Positions 1 through 7,640 of a stretch of 13,445 nt of DNA are shown piece by piece. The notes beneath the pieces were generated by a model that ran no database searches, was not told the origin of the DNA, and worked only from the letters and a program-made list of their open reading frames with translations. Position 1 is the stretch's first letter. Every line of letters begins with the position of its first letter. Origin of the DNA: Roseovarius sp. UBA6217 (GTDB lineage Bacteria; Pseudomonadota; Alphaproteobacteria; Rhodobacterales; Rhodobacteraceae). A program made the position numbers and the translations under genes. The stretch is from contig DISF01000065.1 in the NCBI GenBank assembly GCA_002421985.1, forward strand, positions 58,574-72,018, in the 5' to 3' direction.

Positions 1-861
1 GTGGCCGAGGAAGGCACCGCGCTGCGCGAGGTGGTCGGCCCCGAGGCCGCGATCCACGTCTTTTCCGGCCATATGCCCGGCGATGCCGACATGATCGCCG
101 ATTGCGGGCTGGTGCCGATGATAAATTCGGTGGATCAGTTGATCCGCCATGCCGAGGCCCTGCCCGGCCACGCTTTCGGCATTCAGCTCGATACCGGCAT
201 GAACCGGCTCGGGATGGAGCCCGCCGAATGGCAGGCGGTGCGCGAGATCGCGCTGGCGCAGGCCCCCGCGCTCATCATGTCGCACCTCGCCTGCGCCGAC
301 GAACCGGATCACCCCATGAACGCCCGGCAACTGCGCGCCTTCCGCGAGATGACCGAGGGGCTGGATATGCCCCGCAGTCTCGCCAATACCGGCGGTGTCC
401 TGCTGCACCCGGACTATCATTTCGATCTGGCCCGGCCGGGTATCGGCCTTTATGGCGGCGCGCCCTTCGCCGAGGCGCGCCCCGTCGTCACGCTCGACAT
501 CCCCGTGATCCAGTGCCGTGATCTGGAGGCGGGCGAAAGCGTGGGCTATGGCTGCGATTTCAACGCCGGCCGCCCCTCGCGAATCGCCACAATCGCGGCG
601 GGCTATGCCGACGGTATCCTGCGCGCGATGGGGCCGCGCACCGTGCTTTATGCCGAAGACACCCCCTGCCCCATCGCGGGCCGCATCTCGATGGACCTCA
701 TCTGCGTCGATATCACCGATCTTGGCCACGACCCGACGCATCTGCGCCTTCTTGGCCCCGAGCAGGGCATCGACCGCCTTGCGGATAATGCGGGCACCAT
801 CGGCTATGAAATCCTCACCTCTCTGGGGGGGCGCTACACGCGGCGCTATCTGGGCGCATGA
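1..861 (+). CDS. alr: Alanine racemase, 3' part (5' end outside window)
   Basis: PLP-dependent cytosolic enzyme that interconverts L- and D-alanine, supplying D-Ala for peptidoglycan. The visible 286 residues cover the end of the TIM barrel and the C-terminal beta domain. Seen: LDTGMNRLG (about 63-71), RPGIGLYG (145-152), VGYG with the likely catalytic tyrosine (Tyr183 of the visible part), GYADG (201-205) and GRISMD (227-232). The PLP-binding lysine segment near the N-terminus of the family is absent, and family members are about 350-380 residues, so roughly 60 or more residues lie upstream. The GTG at position 1 is therefore an internal valine codon (family sequences read FFVA here), not the start. 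The stop codon overlaps the next gene's ATG, so alr is probably co-transcribed with the Mla-type transporter. Function is confident; the start is not visible. Confidence 0.95.
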   Translation: MAEEGTALREVVGPEAAIHVFSGHMPGDADMIADCGLVPMINSVDQLIRHAEALPGHAFGIQLDTGMNRLGMEPAEWQAVREIALAQAPALIMSHLACADEPDHPMNARQLRAFREMTEGLDMPRSLANTGGVLLHPDYHFDLARPGIGLYGGAPFAEARPVVTLDIPVIQCRDLEAGESVGYGCDFNAGRPSRIATIAAGYADGILRAMGPRTVLYAEDTPCPIAGRISMDLICVDITDLGHDPTHLRLLGPEQGIDRLADNAGTIGYEILTSLGGRYTRRYLGA

Positions 862-1643
862 GCGTGCTGGCGCGCTTTCTCGCCGCGATCGGGCAAGCGG
901 TGATCGCGGCGCTGGCGGGCGTGGGGCGGGTCACGCTTTTCGCCGCCGAGACCATAAGCCACCTTGCGCGCCCGCCCTTCTATAGCCGCGAATTCCTGCA
1001 CGCGCTGATGCAGATCGGCTGGTTTTCGCTGCCGGTGGTGGGGCTCACCGCGCTTTTCACCGGCGGCGCGCTGGCGCTTCAGATCTACGCGGGCGGCGCG
1101 CGCTTCAACGCCGAAACCGTGGTGCCCTCCATCGTCGCCATCGGCCTCACACGAGAGCTTGGCCCCGTGCTGGGCGGCCTCATGGTGGCGGCGCGCGTGG
1201 CCTCCTCGATTGCCGCCGAGATCGGCACCATGAAGGTGACCGAACAGATCGACGCGCTCACCACCCTTTCCACCAACCCGATGAAATACCTCACCCTGCC
1301 CCGCGTTCTCGCGGCCACGCTGGCGGTGCCGGTGCTGGTCGCGGTGGGCGACGCCATCGGCATCATGGGCGGGTTCATGGTCGGCGTCGGGCGGCTCGAT
1401 TTCGGGGCGGCCACCTATCTCAAGACCACTGTCGATTTCCTCGAGACATGGGATGTCGTCTCGGGCCTCATCAAGGGCGCGGTCTTCGGCTTCATCGTGG
1501 CGCTGATGGGCTGTTATCACGGGATGAATTCCAGGGGCGGCGCGCAGGGCGTGGGCCACGCGACCAAGCGCGCGGTGGTGGCCTCCTCGGTGCTGATCCT
1601 CGCCGCCAACTATATCCTGACCGAGGTGTTCTTTTCGACATGA
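858..1643 (+). CDS. mlaE: MlaE-type ABC transporter permease
   Basis: Integral inner-membrane permease of the MlaE/YrbE family, which with the MlaF ATPase and an MCE protein moves phospholipids between inner and outer membrane. It has 261 residues, the usual length. Family hallmarks seen are GLTRELGP (96-103), the EIGTMKVTEQIDAL segment (121-134), and YHGMNSRGGAQGVG (220-233) before the last hydrophobic helix. Hydrophobic stretches fall near 52-76, 100-120, 150-178, 203-222 and 238-257. The start is the ATG that overlaps the alr stop (ATGA), and the 3' end overlaps the ATPase gene in the same way, indicating translational coupling. The symbol is by family; a toluene-tolerance Ttg2B-like name would describe the same family. 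No MCE-domain (mlaD) gene is adjacent in the window. Confidence 0.9.
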   Translation: MSVLARFLAAIGQAVIAALAGVGRVTLFAAETISHLARPPFYSREFLHALMQIGWFSLPVVGLTALFTGGALALQIYAGGARFNAETVVPSIVAIGLTRELGPVLGGLMVAARVASSIAAEIGTMKVTEQIDALTTLSTNPMKYLTLPRVLAATLAVPVLVAVGDAIGIMGGFMVGVGRLDFGAATYLKTTVDFLETWDVVSGLIKGAVFGFIVALMGCYHGMNSRGGAQGVGHATKRAVVASSVLILAANYILTEVFFST

Positions 1644-2386
1644 TCGAGCTGCATGACGTTCACAAGGCCTTCGGCGCGAACCGCGTGTTGCGCGGGGTCA
1701 ACCTGACCATCGACTCGGGCTCCTCCATGGTCATCATTGGCGGCTCGGGCACCGGCAAATCGGTGGCGCTGAAATGCATCCTTGGCCTCATCCGCCCCGA
1801 TAGCGGCACCATCACGCTCGATGGCCAGGACGTGACCAAGGGCGACCGCGACGCCTTTCTGGCGCGCTTCGGGATGCTGTTTCAGGGCGGCGCGCTGTTC
1901 GATTCGCTGCCTGTGTGGCAAAACGTGGCCTTTCGGCTGCTGCGCGGCTCGCTTGGACGCCCCAAGGCCGAGGCGCGCGAGATCGCCATCGAGAAACTGC
2001 GCCGCGTCGGCCTCAAACCCGAGGTGGCCGACAAGTTTCCGGCAGAGCTGTCGGGCGGGATGCAGAAGCGTGTCGGTCTCGCCCGCGCCATTGCGGCGGA
2101 GCCCGAGATCATCTTTTTCGACGAGCCGACCACCGGGCTTGACCCGATCATGGCGGGCGTCATCAACGAGTTGATTCGCGAAATCGTGGTCGAGATGGGT
2201 GCCACCGCCATGACCATCACCCATGACATGACCTCGGTGCGCGCCATCGCCGACAACGTGGCGATGCTGCATGACGGCGTCATCAAATGGACCGGGCCGG
2301 TGGCAGATATGGACCATTCCGGCGATCCCTATCTCGATCAGTTCATCCATGGCCGCGCCGAGGGGCCGATCGAGGCGGTGCGCTGA
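1640..2386 (+). CDS. mlaF: MlaF-type ABC transporter ATP-binding protein
   Basis: Cytoplasmic ATPase that powers the adjacent MlaE-type lipid permease. At 248 residues it is a complete ABC domain: Walker A GGSGTGKS (34-41), Q-loop Gln82, signature LSGGMQKR (137-144), Walker B IIFFDE (157-162) with catalytic Glu162, D-loop GLDP, and switch His195 (THDM). LSGGMQKR with the GGALFDSL segment after the Q-loop is typical of the MlaF/Ttg2A group rather than of amino acid importers. The start chosen is the ATG that overlaps the permease stop (ATGA); the frame is open further upstream inside mlaE, but those codons are shadow sequence. The partner MCE and periplasmic Mla components must be encoded elsewhere, if present. 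The gene is followed by 87 bp before purM. Confidence 0.92.
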   Translation: MIELHDVHKAFGANRVLRGVNLTIDSGSSMVIIGGSGTGKSVALKCILGLIRPDSGTITLDGQDVTKGDRDAFLARFGMLFQGGALFDSLPVWQNVAFRLLRGSLGRPKAEAREIAIEKLRRVGLKPEVADKFPAELSGGMQKRVGLARAIAAEPEIIFFDEPTTGLDPIMAGVINELIREIVVEMGATAMTITHDMTSVRAIADNVAMLHDGVIKWTGPVADMDHSGDPYLDQFIHGRAEGPIEAVR

Positions 2387-2408
2387 ACCGGCCCTGCGCG
2401 CCCCGGCT

Positions 2409-2438
2409 TTGGGATTGCGCGGCGCGGGGCGATAGACT
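2409..2438 (+). promoter_or_regulatory. Candidate sigma70-type promoter for purMN
   Basis: In the short gap between mlaF and purM there is TTGGGA (2409-2414) and TAGACT (2433-2438), 18 bp apart, each matching 4 of 6 consensus positions. It would start transcription near 2445, giving a leader of about 25-30 nt before purM. This is a plausible but weak match; read-through from the alr-mlaEF operon is also possible because I see no terminator after mlaF. Confidence 0.3.
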
Positions 2439-2473
2439 AACGCGTGCCGCGACAGGCGTGAGGAGCGATGACC

Positions 2474-3538
2474 ATGACCAAGCCCGGCACCACGACCGAT
2501 ACGGGCGGCCTGACCTATGCCGCGGCCGGCGTCGATATCGACGCCGGCAACGCGCTGGTGGAGCGGATCAAGCCCGCCGCCGCCGCCACGAAACGCGCGG
2601 GCGTGATGTCGGGGCTTGGCGGCTTTGGTGGCCTCTTTGACCTGCGCGCCGCCGGGTTCACCGATCCGGTGCTGGTCGCGGCAACGGACGGGGTGGGCAC
2701 CAAGCTGCGCATCGCCATCGACACCGGGCTGGTGGATGGCGTGGGCGTGGACCTTGTCGCGATGTGCGTCAACGATCTGGTCTGCCAGGGGGCAGAGCCG
2801 CTGTTTTTCCTCGACTATTTCGCCACCGGCAAGCTCGATGTCGAGAGCGCCGCACGCATCATCGAGGGCATCGCCAAGGGCTGCTCCGCCTCGGGCTGCG
2901 CGCTTATCGGCGGCGAGACCGCGGAAATGCCGGGCATGTATCCCGAGGGCGATTTCGACCTCGCGGGCTTTGCCGTGGGCGCGATGGAGCGCGGCACCGA
3001 TCTGCCCAAGGGCGTGGCCCAAGGCTGCGTGCTCATCGGCCTTGCCTCAAGCGGGGTGCATTCCAACGGCTACAGCCTCGTGCGCCGCATCGTCGAGCGC
3101 TCGCGCCTTGGCTGGGGCGATCCCTGCCCCTGGGACGCGGGCCAGAGCCTCGGCGCGGCGCTGCTTGCGCCCACCCGGCTCTATGTGCGCCCGGCGCTGG
3201 CGGCGATGGCCACTGGCGGCGTGCGCGGCCTTGCCCATATCACCGGCGGCGGGCTGACCGAGAACCTGCCGCGCGTCCTGCCAGAGGGTCTGGGCGCCGA
3301 AATCGACCTCGGGGCATGGCCGCTGCCGCCGGTGTTTCGCTGGCTGGCAGAGACCGGCGGGCTGGCAGAGGCGGAACTGCTCAAGACCTTCAATTCCGGC
3401 ATCGGCATGGTGGTGGTCGCGGCCCCCGATCAGGCCAAGGCGGTCGAGGCCGCGCTTCAAGAGGCGGGCGAGACCACCCACCGCATCGGCACTGTGACGG
3501 CGGGTGCAGGCGTGGCCTATGCCGGGCGGCTCGCTTGA
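2474..3538 (+). CDS. purM: Phosphoribosylformylglycinamidine cyclo-ligase (AIR synthetase)
   Basis: ATP-dependent enzyme that closes the imidazole ring, converting FGAM to AIR (step 5 of de novo purine synthesis, cytosolic). It has 354 residues, normal for the family. Seen: GLTYAAAGVDIDAGN at the N-terminus, DGVGTK (72-77), DLVAMCVNDL (93-102), GAEPLFFLDYFATGK (106-120), GGETAEMPG (146-154), then SSGVHSNGYSLVR and HITGGGLTENLPR. Start choice: a GAGGAG Shine-Dalgarno at 2460-2465 lies only 2 nt from an ATG at 2468 but 8 nt from the in-frame ATG at 2474, so the second is preferred; the alternative adds two residues (Met-Thr). It is translationally coupled to purN downstream, which catalyses an earlier step of the same pathway. 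Confidence 0.96.
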   Translation: MTKPGTTTDTGGLTYAAAGVDIDAGNALVERIKPAAAATKRAGVMSGLGGFGGLFDLRAAGFTDPVLVAATDGVGTKLRIAIDTGLVDGVGVDLVAMCVNDLVCQGAEPLFFLDYFATGKLDVESAARIIEGIAKGCSASGCALIGGETAEMPGMYPEGDFDLAGFAVGAMERGTDLPKGVAQGCVLIGLASSGVHSNGYSLVRRIVERSRLGWGDPCPWDAGQSLGAALLAPTRLYVRPALAAMATGGVRGLAHITGGGLTENLPRVLPEGLGAEIDLGAWPLPPVFRWLAETGGLAEAELLKTFNSGIGMVVVAAPDQAKAVEAALQEAGETTHRIGTVTAGAGVAYAGRLA

Positions 3539-4128
3539 GCAAACGGGTCGCGATCTTCATTTCGGGCGGCGGCTCGAACATGCGCGCGCTGGTGGCAAGC
3601 ATGACCGGCGAGCACCCCGCGCGCCCGGCGCTGGTGGTCTCCAACAACGCAGACGCGGGCGGCATCGCCTGGGCCAGGGCGCAGGGCATCGCCACCGAGG
3701 TGGTGGACCACCGCCCCTTCAAGGGGGATCGCGCCGCTTTTGAATCAGAGATCGCCGTGCGCCTTGCCCCCCATAGGATCGACCTCATCTGCCTTGCGGG
3801 TTTCATGCGGGTTCTGACGGCGGGGTTTGTCACCCCCTGGCAGGGCCGGATGCTCAACATCCACCCCTCGCTCTTGCCGAAATATCGCGGGCTTGACACC
3901 CATGCCCGCGCGCTGGAGGCCGGAGAGCGCGAGGCCGGCTGCACCGTCCACGAGGTCACCCCCGCGCTTGACGATGGCCCGATCCTCGGGCAGGCGCGGG
4001 TGCCCGTCCTGCCCGGCGACACGGCCCAGACCCTTGCCGCGCGGGTGCTGGAACAGGAACATATCCTTTATCCGGCGGTGCTGCGCCGTTTCGCCAGCGG
4101 CGACCGGACGCCGGTGATGCTGCCCTGA
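3535..4128 (+). CDS. purN: Phosphoribosylglycinamide formyltransferase (GAR transformylase)
   Basis: Transfers a formyl group from 10-formyl-THF to GAR, making FGAR (step 3 of de novo purine synthesis). It has 197 residues, matching the family length. The fold starts with the GAR-binding loop ISGGGSNMRAL (9-19). Catalytic residues are visible as Asn108 and His110 in NIHPSLLPKYRG and Asp146 in TPALDDGPI; they equal Asn106, His108 and Asp144 of the E. coli enzyme. There is no ATG near the proper N-terminus. The only start that gives MSKRVAIFISGGGSN is TTG at 3535, overlapping the purM stop (TTGA), with no clear Shine-Dalgarno of its own. Translation therefore probably depends on coupling to purM. 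Confidence 0.95.
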   Translation: MSKRVAIFISGGGSNMRALVASMTGEHPARPALVVSNNADAGGIAWARAQGIATEVVDHRPFKGDRAAFESEIAVRLAPHRIDLICLAGFMRVLTAGFVTPWQGRMLNIHPSLLPKYRGLDTHARALEAGEREAGCTVHEVTPALDDGPILGQARVPVLPGDTAQTLAARVLEQEHILYPAVLRRFASGDRTPVMLP

Positions 4129-4205
4129 GCGCGGCATTCCCTTTGGCCGGGCGCTGGGATATACCCTGCCCCAAAGGCGCAGACCTGCGAGACAGAAAGA
4201 CACAG

Positions 4206-5372
4206 ATGCAGACAATCACCACCACCGAGGCGCTCGCCGCCTATTGCGAGGCCGCGCGCGCGCATCCCTATATCACCGTCGATACCGAGTTCCTGCGCGA
4301 GCGCACCTATTATTCCCAGCTTTGCCTTGTGCAACTGGCCATGCCCGGCACCGGTGACGACAACGCAGTTCTCGTCGATCCCGTCGAGGGCGGCGATGCG
4401 CTCTCGCTGGAGCCGCTCTTTGATCTCTTTCGCGATCCGTCGGTGGTCAAGGTGTTCCACGCCGCCCGGCAGGATCTGGAGATTTTTGCCGTCGCCGCAG
4501 GCGTGATCCCGGCCCCGCTTTTTGACACGCAAGTGGCGGCGATGGTCTGCGGCTTCGGCGATCAGGCAGGTTACGAGACGCTGGTCAAGAAGATCGCCCG
4601 CGCCTCGGTCGACAAAAGCTCGCGCTTCACCGACTGGTCGCGCCGCCCGCTCTCGGAGGCGCAAAAGGCCTATGCCATCGCCGATGTGACCCACCTGCGC
4701 CAGATCTACGAATTCCTCTCCGCCCGCCTCGACAAGACCGGGCGCAGCGCCTGGGTGCAGGAGGAGCTGAGCGCGCTCGCCAATCCCGACACCTATCGCA
4801 CCGATCCCGCCGAGGCCTGGCGCCGCCTCAAGACCCGCAACACCGCGCCGCGTTTTCTGGCCATCCTGCGCGAACTGGCCCGCTTCCGCGAGAGCTATGC
4901 ACAGGCGCGCGACGTGCCGCGTGCCCGCGTCTACAAGGATGACGCGCTGCTCGAACTGGCCGCGACCAAGCCGCAATCCCTTCAGGATCTGGGCCGCGCC
5001 CGGCTCCTGCTGCGCGAGGCCCGCAAGGGCGAGATCGCCGACGGGATCATCGCCGCCGTCAAGGCGGGGCTGGACTGCCCGCAAGACGATCTGCCACAGA
5101 TCGCGCCCGAGGCCCACGGCAGGGCGCAGGCAAACCCGGCCATCGCCGATATGCTGCGGGTGCTGCTCAAGGCGCGCAGCGATCAAAGCGGTGTCGCCGG
5201 GCGGCTCATCGCCAGCGCCGCCGACCTCGATCACCTCGCAGCAGGCGGGCGCGACGTGCCCGCGCTCTCGGGCTGGCGGCGCGAGGTGTTCGGCGAGGAC
5301 GCGCTGCGCCTCTGCCGGGGCGAGATCGGGCTTGTCGTGCGCGGTGACGAGGTGACGGCGGTGCCGCTCTGA
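4206..5372 (+). CDS. rnd: Ribonuclease D
   Basis: 3'-5' exoribonuclease of the DEDDy group, known for trimming 3' ends of tRNA and other stable RNA precursors in the cytoplasm. It has 388 residues. The exonuclease domain (about 1-175) carries Exo I DTE (Asp26, Glu28), Exo II ARQD (Asp90), and Exo III with Tyr156 and Asp160 (YAIAD), so all catalytic residues are intact. An HRDC nucleic-acid-binding region follows (about 208-290), with a further helical C-terminal part. The start is ATG 4206, giving MQTITTTEAL, the usual short lead before the DTEF motif. It lies 77 bp after purN; GATATACC near 4158-4165 could be a -10 element, with a poor -35. The upstream Shine-Dalgarno is weak. It converges on metF. 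Confidence 0.94.
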   Translation: MQTITTTEALAAYCEAARAHPYITVDTEFLRERTYYSQLCLVQLAMPGTGDDNAVLVDPVEGGDALSLEPLFDLFRDPSVVKVFHAARQDLEIFAVAAGVIPAPLFDTQVAAMVCGFGDQAGYETLVKKIARASVDKSSRFTDWSRRPLSEAQKAYAIADVTHLRQIYEFLSARLDKTGRSAWVQEELSALANPDTYRTDPAEAWRRLKTRNTAPRFLAILRELARFRESYAQARDVPRARVYKDDALLELAATKPQSLQDLGRARLLLREARKGEIADGIIAAVKAGLDCPQDDLPQIAPEAHGRAQANPAIADMLRVLLKARSDQSGVAGRLIASAADLDHLAAGGRDVPALSGWRREVFGEDALRLCRGEIGLVVRGDEVTAVPL

Positions 5373-5373
5373 G

Positions 5374-5572
5374 CGATCCCGCGCAGGTCGTGTTCACGGC
5401 GAAATCGAGCGTGGTATAGGCATAGCCCTGCGCCAGTTCGGTCATCACCACGCAGCCCTTGCAACCGTGGGGGATGGCCCCATACCAGCCGCGCGGTCGG
5501 GCCGGTCGGCGGCAGAGGTGGCGGGGCAGATCGCGCAGTCGGTAGAGCCGCGCACAGCGAACAGAGGGCGGA
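5374..5572 (-). pseudogene. Coding-like remnant, frame-broken, unknown protein
   Basis: The gap between the convergent rnd and metF genes reads like protein on the minus strand, in two frames. One frame (about 5572 down to 5490) gives TDCAICPATSAADRPDRAAG; the neighbouring frame, offset by one base, continues from 5487 as WYGAIPHGCKGCVVMTELAQ, then GYAYTTLDFAVNTTCAGSL, ending at the rnd stop codon. The second stretch has about 40 codons with mostly G or C at third positions, the bias of real genes here, and varied composition with four cysteines. No good start or Shine-Dalgarno is visible, and the second frame runs on without a stop antisense to rnd. I read it as the remains of a small gene that once followed metF, broken by a frameshift and truncated. 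I do not recognise the family. Chance remains possible. Confidence 0.3.
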
Positions 5573-6439
5573 TCAGGCCACGTCGCGCAGCGCGACCCGT
5601 GGCGTCACGCCCAGCGCGTGGCACACATCGCGGGTCAGATCGGGGCGGTTGAGCGTGTAGAAATGCAGGTCTTCCACGCCCTCCTCGATCAGGTCGCTGC
5701 ACAATTCGGTGCAGAGCGCCGTCGCCAGCAGATCGTGGCGGTTGTCGCGGATCGCCTTGTCAAAGGCATCGTCGAGCCAGCCGGGCACCTGTGTGCCGCA
5801 AGCGAGCGCGAATTTGCGCGCGCCTTTCCAGTTCTCGATCGGCAGGATACCGGGGATGATCGGCGCGGTGATCCCCGCCGCCGCGCAGGCATCGCGAAAC
5901 CGCAGAAACGTCTCTGCCTCGAAAAAGAACTGCGTGATCGCCTCGGAGGCCCCGGCGTCGATCTTGCGCTTGAGCCAGTCGATATCGGCGCGGCTGTCGG
6001 CGGCCTCGGGATGCTTCTCGGGATAGGCCCCCACGCGGATGGTGAATTTGCCGGTCTCGGCCAGTGCCGAAATCAGCTCGCAGCTATTGGTGAAGCCCTC
6101 GGGATGGGGGGTGAAGCCACCCGCGCCCTTGGGCGGATCGCCGCGCAGGGCGACGATTTCGGTGACGCCCGCCGCAGCGAATTGATCGGCGATGGCAAGG
6201 GTCTCGGCACGGCTGGCATCGACGCAGGTCAGGTGGGCGGCGACGTTGAGGCCGGTGGCCTTGTGCAGGGTGCTCACGGCCTCGCGGGTCAATTCGCGCG
6301 TGGTGCCGCCCGCGCCATAGGTGACCGAGACGAATCGCGGGCCAAGGGGGGCCAGCGTGCGCACCGTGTCCCACAGGCGGAACGAGGCCTCGAGCGACTT
6401 GGGCGGGAAGAACTCGAACGAGATGCGGGGCGTGTTCAT
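5573..6439 (-). CDS. metF: 5,10-methylenetetrahydrofolate reductase
   Basis: FAD-dependent enzyme that reduces 5,10-methylene-THF to 5-methyl-THF, the methyl donor for methionine synthase. It has 288 residues, the bacterial single-domain length. Seen: ISFEFFPPK (6-14) with Glu9, equivalent to catalytic Glu28 of E. coli; VTYGAGG (39-45); HLTCVD (69-74); and ALRGDPPKG (97-105) with Asp101, equivalent to E. coli Asp120. Later come QFFFEAETFLRF, PGILPIENW and LHFYTLNRPDL. Start: ATG at 6439 has an AGGA 8 nt upstream; a second in-frame ATG at 6448 directly abuts that AGGA and is less likely. The frame is open far upstream, antisense to metR, but that part is not coding. It is divergent from metR, which very probably regulates it. 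Confidence 0.96.
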   Translation of the reverse strand: MNTPRISFEFFPPKSLEASFRLWDTVRTLAPLGPRFVSVTYGAGGTTRELTREAVSTLHKATGLNVAAHLTCVDASRAETLAIADQFAAAGVTEIVALRGDPPKGAGGFTPHPEGFTNSCELISALAETGKFTIRVGAYPEKHPEAADSRADIDWLKRKIDAGASEAITQFFFEAETFLRFRDACAAAGITAPIIPGILPIENWKGARKFALACGTQVPGWLDDAFDKAIRDNRHDLLATALCTELCSDLIEEGVEDLHFYTLNRPDLTRDVCHALGVTPRVALRDVA

Positions 6440-6494
6440 CGGGGTCATCCTGTATGGGCGCAAGGTCTGCCCCCTTGTCGCAACTGCGGCATTG

Positions 6495-6525
6495 TGAGAC
6501 AACTTCATTAATTTCATGGTTTGAA
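6495..6525. promoter_or_regulatory. Candidate MetR operator between metF and metR
   Basis: The 102-bp gap between the divergent genes contains TGAGACAACTTCA (6495-6507), one mismatch from the enterobacterial MetR consensus TGAA-N5-TTCA. Nine bases on, TTCATGGTTTGAA (6513-6525) is a perfect TTCA-N5-TGAA inverted repeat. The region is AT-rich compared with its surroundings. Its position between metR and a classic MetR target fits LysR-type control of the target plus autoregulation. That this alphaproteobacterial protein uses the same consensus is inference. Confidence 0.5.
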
Positions 6526-6541
6526 TGAGGCGCGCTAATAT

Positions 6542-7447
6542 ATGCATATCGAGTTCCGACACCTGCGCACGATCCGCGCCATTCATCAGGCGGGCGGATT
6601 GGCGCGCGCGGCGGATTTGCTGCACATCACGCAATCGGCGCTCAGCCATCAGATCAAGGGGCTGGAGGATCAGGCCGGGGTGGAGCTTTTTGTGAGGCGG
6701 TCCAAGCCGTTGCGCCTGTCGGCGGCCGGCCAGCGCCTGCTGCGGCTGGCCGAGAAGATCCTGCCCGAGATCGAGGCGCTGGAGCACGAATTCGAGGGGC
6801 TGCGCGAGGGCAGCGCCGGGCGGCTGCACATGGCGATCGAGTGCCATGCCTGTTTCGAGTGGCTTTTTCCCGTGCTGGAGCGGTTTCGCAAGACATGGGG
6901 CGATGTCGATGTCGATATCCGCCCCGGTCTCGCGTTTGACGCGCTGCCCGCGCTGCAAAAGGAGGAGGTGGATCTGGTGGTGTCCTCGAACCCCGAGGAT
7001 CTGCCCGGTATCACCTTCAGGCCGCTGTTTGATTACGAGCCGGTTTTCGTGGCGTCGAGCCAGCATCCGCTGGCGGCAAAGGCGTTTGTCGAGGCGGCGG
7101 ATTTCGCGGGTGAGGTGCTCATTACCTACCCGGTGGACCGCTCGCGGCTCGACGTGTTCACCGAGTTGCTGACGCCCGCGCGGGTGGAGCCGCGCAGCAT
7201 CCGGCAGGTGGAACTGACGGCGGTGATCCTGTTGCTGGTCGCCTCGGGGCGCGGGGTGGCGGTCTTGCCCGATTGGGTGGTGCGCGAGCTGCGCAGCAGC
7301 GAGGATTACGTGACCCGCCCCCTGACCGCAGAGGGCAAGACCAAGCGGCTTTACGCCGCGATCCGCGAGGAGGATGCCGACAAGCCCTATATGGCGCATC
7401 TCATCCGGCTGGCGCGGGAAATCCCGGTGCGGTTGCAGCGGGGATAG
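6542..7447 (+). CDS. metR: LysR-family regulator of methionine synthesis, MetR type
   Basis: DNA-binding transcriptional regulator, probably homocysteine-responsive as in enterobacteria, controlling metF and other methionine genes. It has 301 residues. The N-terminal winged HTH (about 1-62) has AADLLHITQSALSHQIKGLE; the family-typical LFVRRSKPLRLSAAGQRLL follows. The effector domain begins with MAIECHACFEWLFPVLERF (about 98-116), closely matching the AIECHSC region of E. coli MetR; LFDYEPVFVAS, HPLAAK and YPVDRSRLDVF also match E. coli MetR in order. That specific similarity, plus divergence from metF, makes MetR a better name than a generic LysR protein. The start ATG 6542 gives MHIEFRHL, aligned with E. 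coli MIEVKHL; a GAGG lies 11 nt upstream. A TAATAT just before the ATG is too close to be its -10 element. Confidence 0.9.
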   Translation: MHIEFRHLRTIRAIHQAGGLARAADLLHITQSALSHQIKGLEDQAGVELFVRRSKPLRLSAAGQRLLRLAEKILPEIEALEHEFEGLREGSAGRLHMAIECHACFEWLFPVLERFRKTWGDVDVDIRPGLAFDALPALQKEEVDLVVSSNPEDLPGITFRPLFDYEPVFVASSQHPLAAKAFVEAADFAGEVLITYPVDRSRLDVFTELLTPARVEPRSIRQVELTAVILLLVASGRGVAVLPDWVVRELRSSEDYVTRPLTAEGKTKRLYAAIREEDADKPYMAHLIRLAREIPVRLQRG

Positions 7448-7640
7448 CGGCGGCGGGCGCGCGTGTTCGACACCGGATACCGGGGCCCGCTGTTGTGGGG
7501 GTGAACGCACATGGCCTTGAGCCGACGTTCGACATCATGCGATGAGCCGCGCGAGCGCCCGACCGCCGGGTGGGCGCGCAACGGGCACCGCAGAGATCAA
7601 ACGACACGACTCGCGCGATGAGCAGGCCGAGATGCGCGCG

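Noticed and set aside
1610..3022. 470-codon minus-strand open frame
   Set aside because: It lies antisense to mlaF and purM, both full-length family matches; its composition (Arg, His, Gly, Ala rich) is typical of shadow frames in GC-rich DNA.
6536..6541. TAATAT as -10 box of metR
   Set aside because: It directly abuts the ATG at 6542, so transcription would start inside the coding region.
6440..7510. Long open frame antisense to metR, continuous with metF (about 645 codons in all)
   Set aside because: metF homology begins at 6439 with a proper ribosome binding site, while metR on the other strand is a full family match. The upstream part is the GC-rich antisense shadow of metR.
7555..7577. 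Terminator between metR and hisN from GCGCCC...GGGCGC
   Set aside because: Only 6-bp arms around an 11-nt loop and no T-run on either strand; chance is likely in GC-rich DNA.
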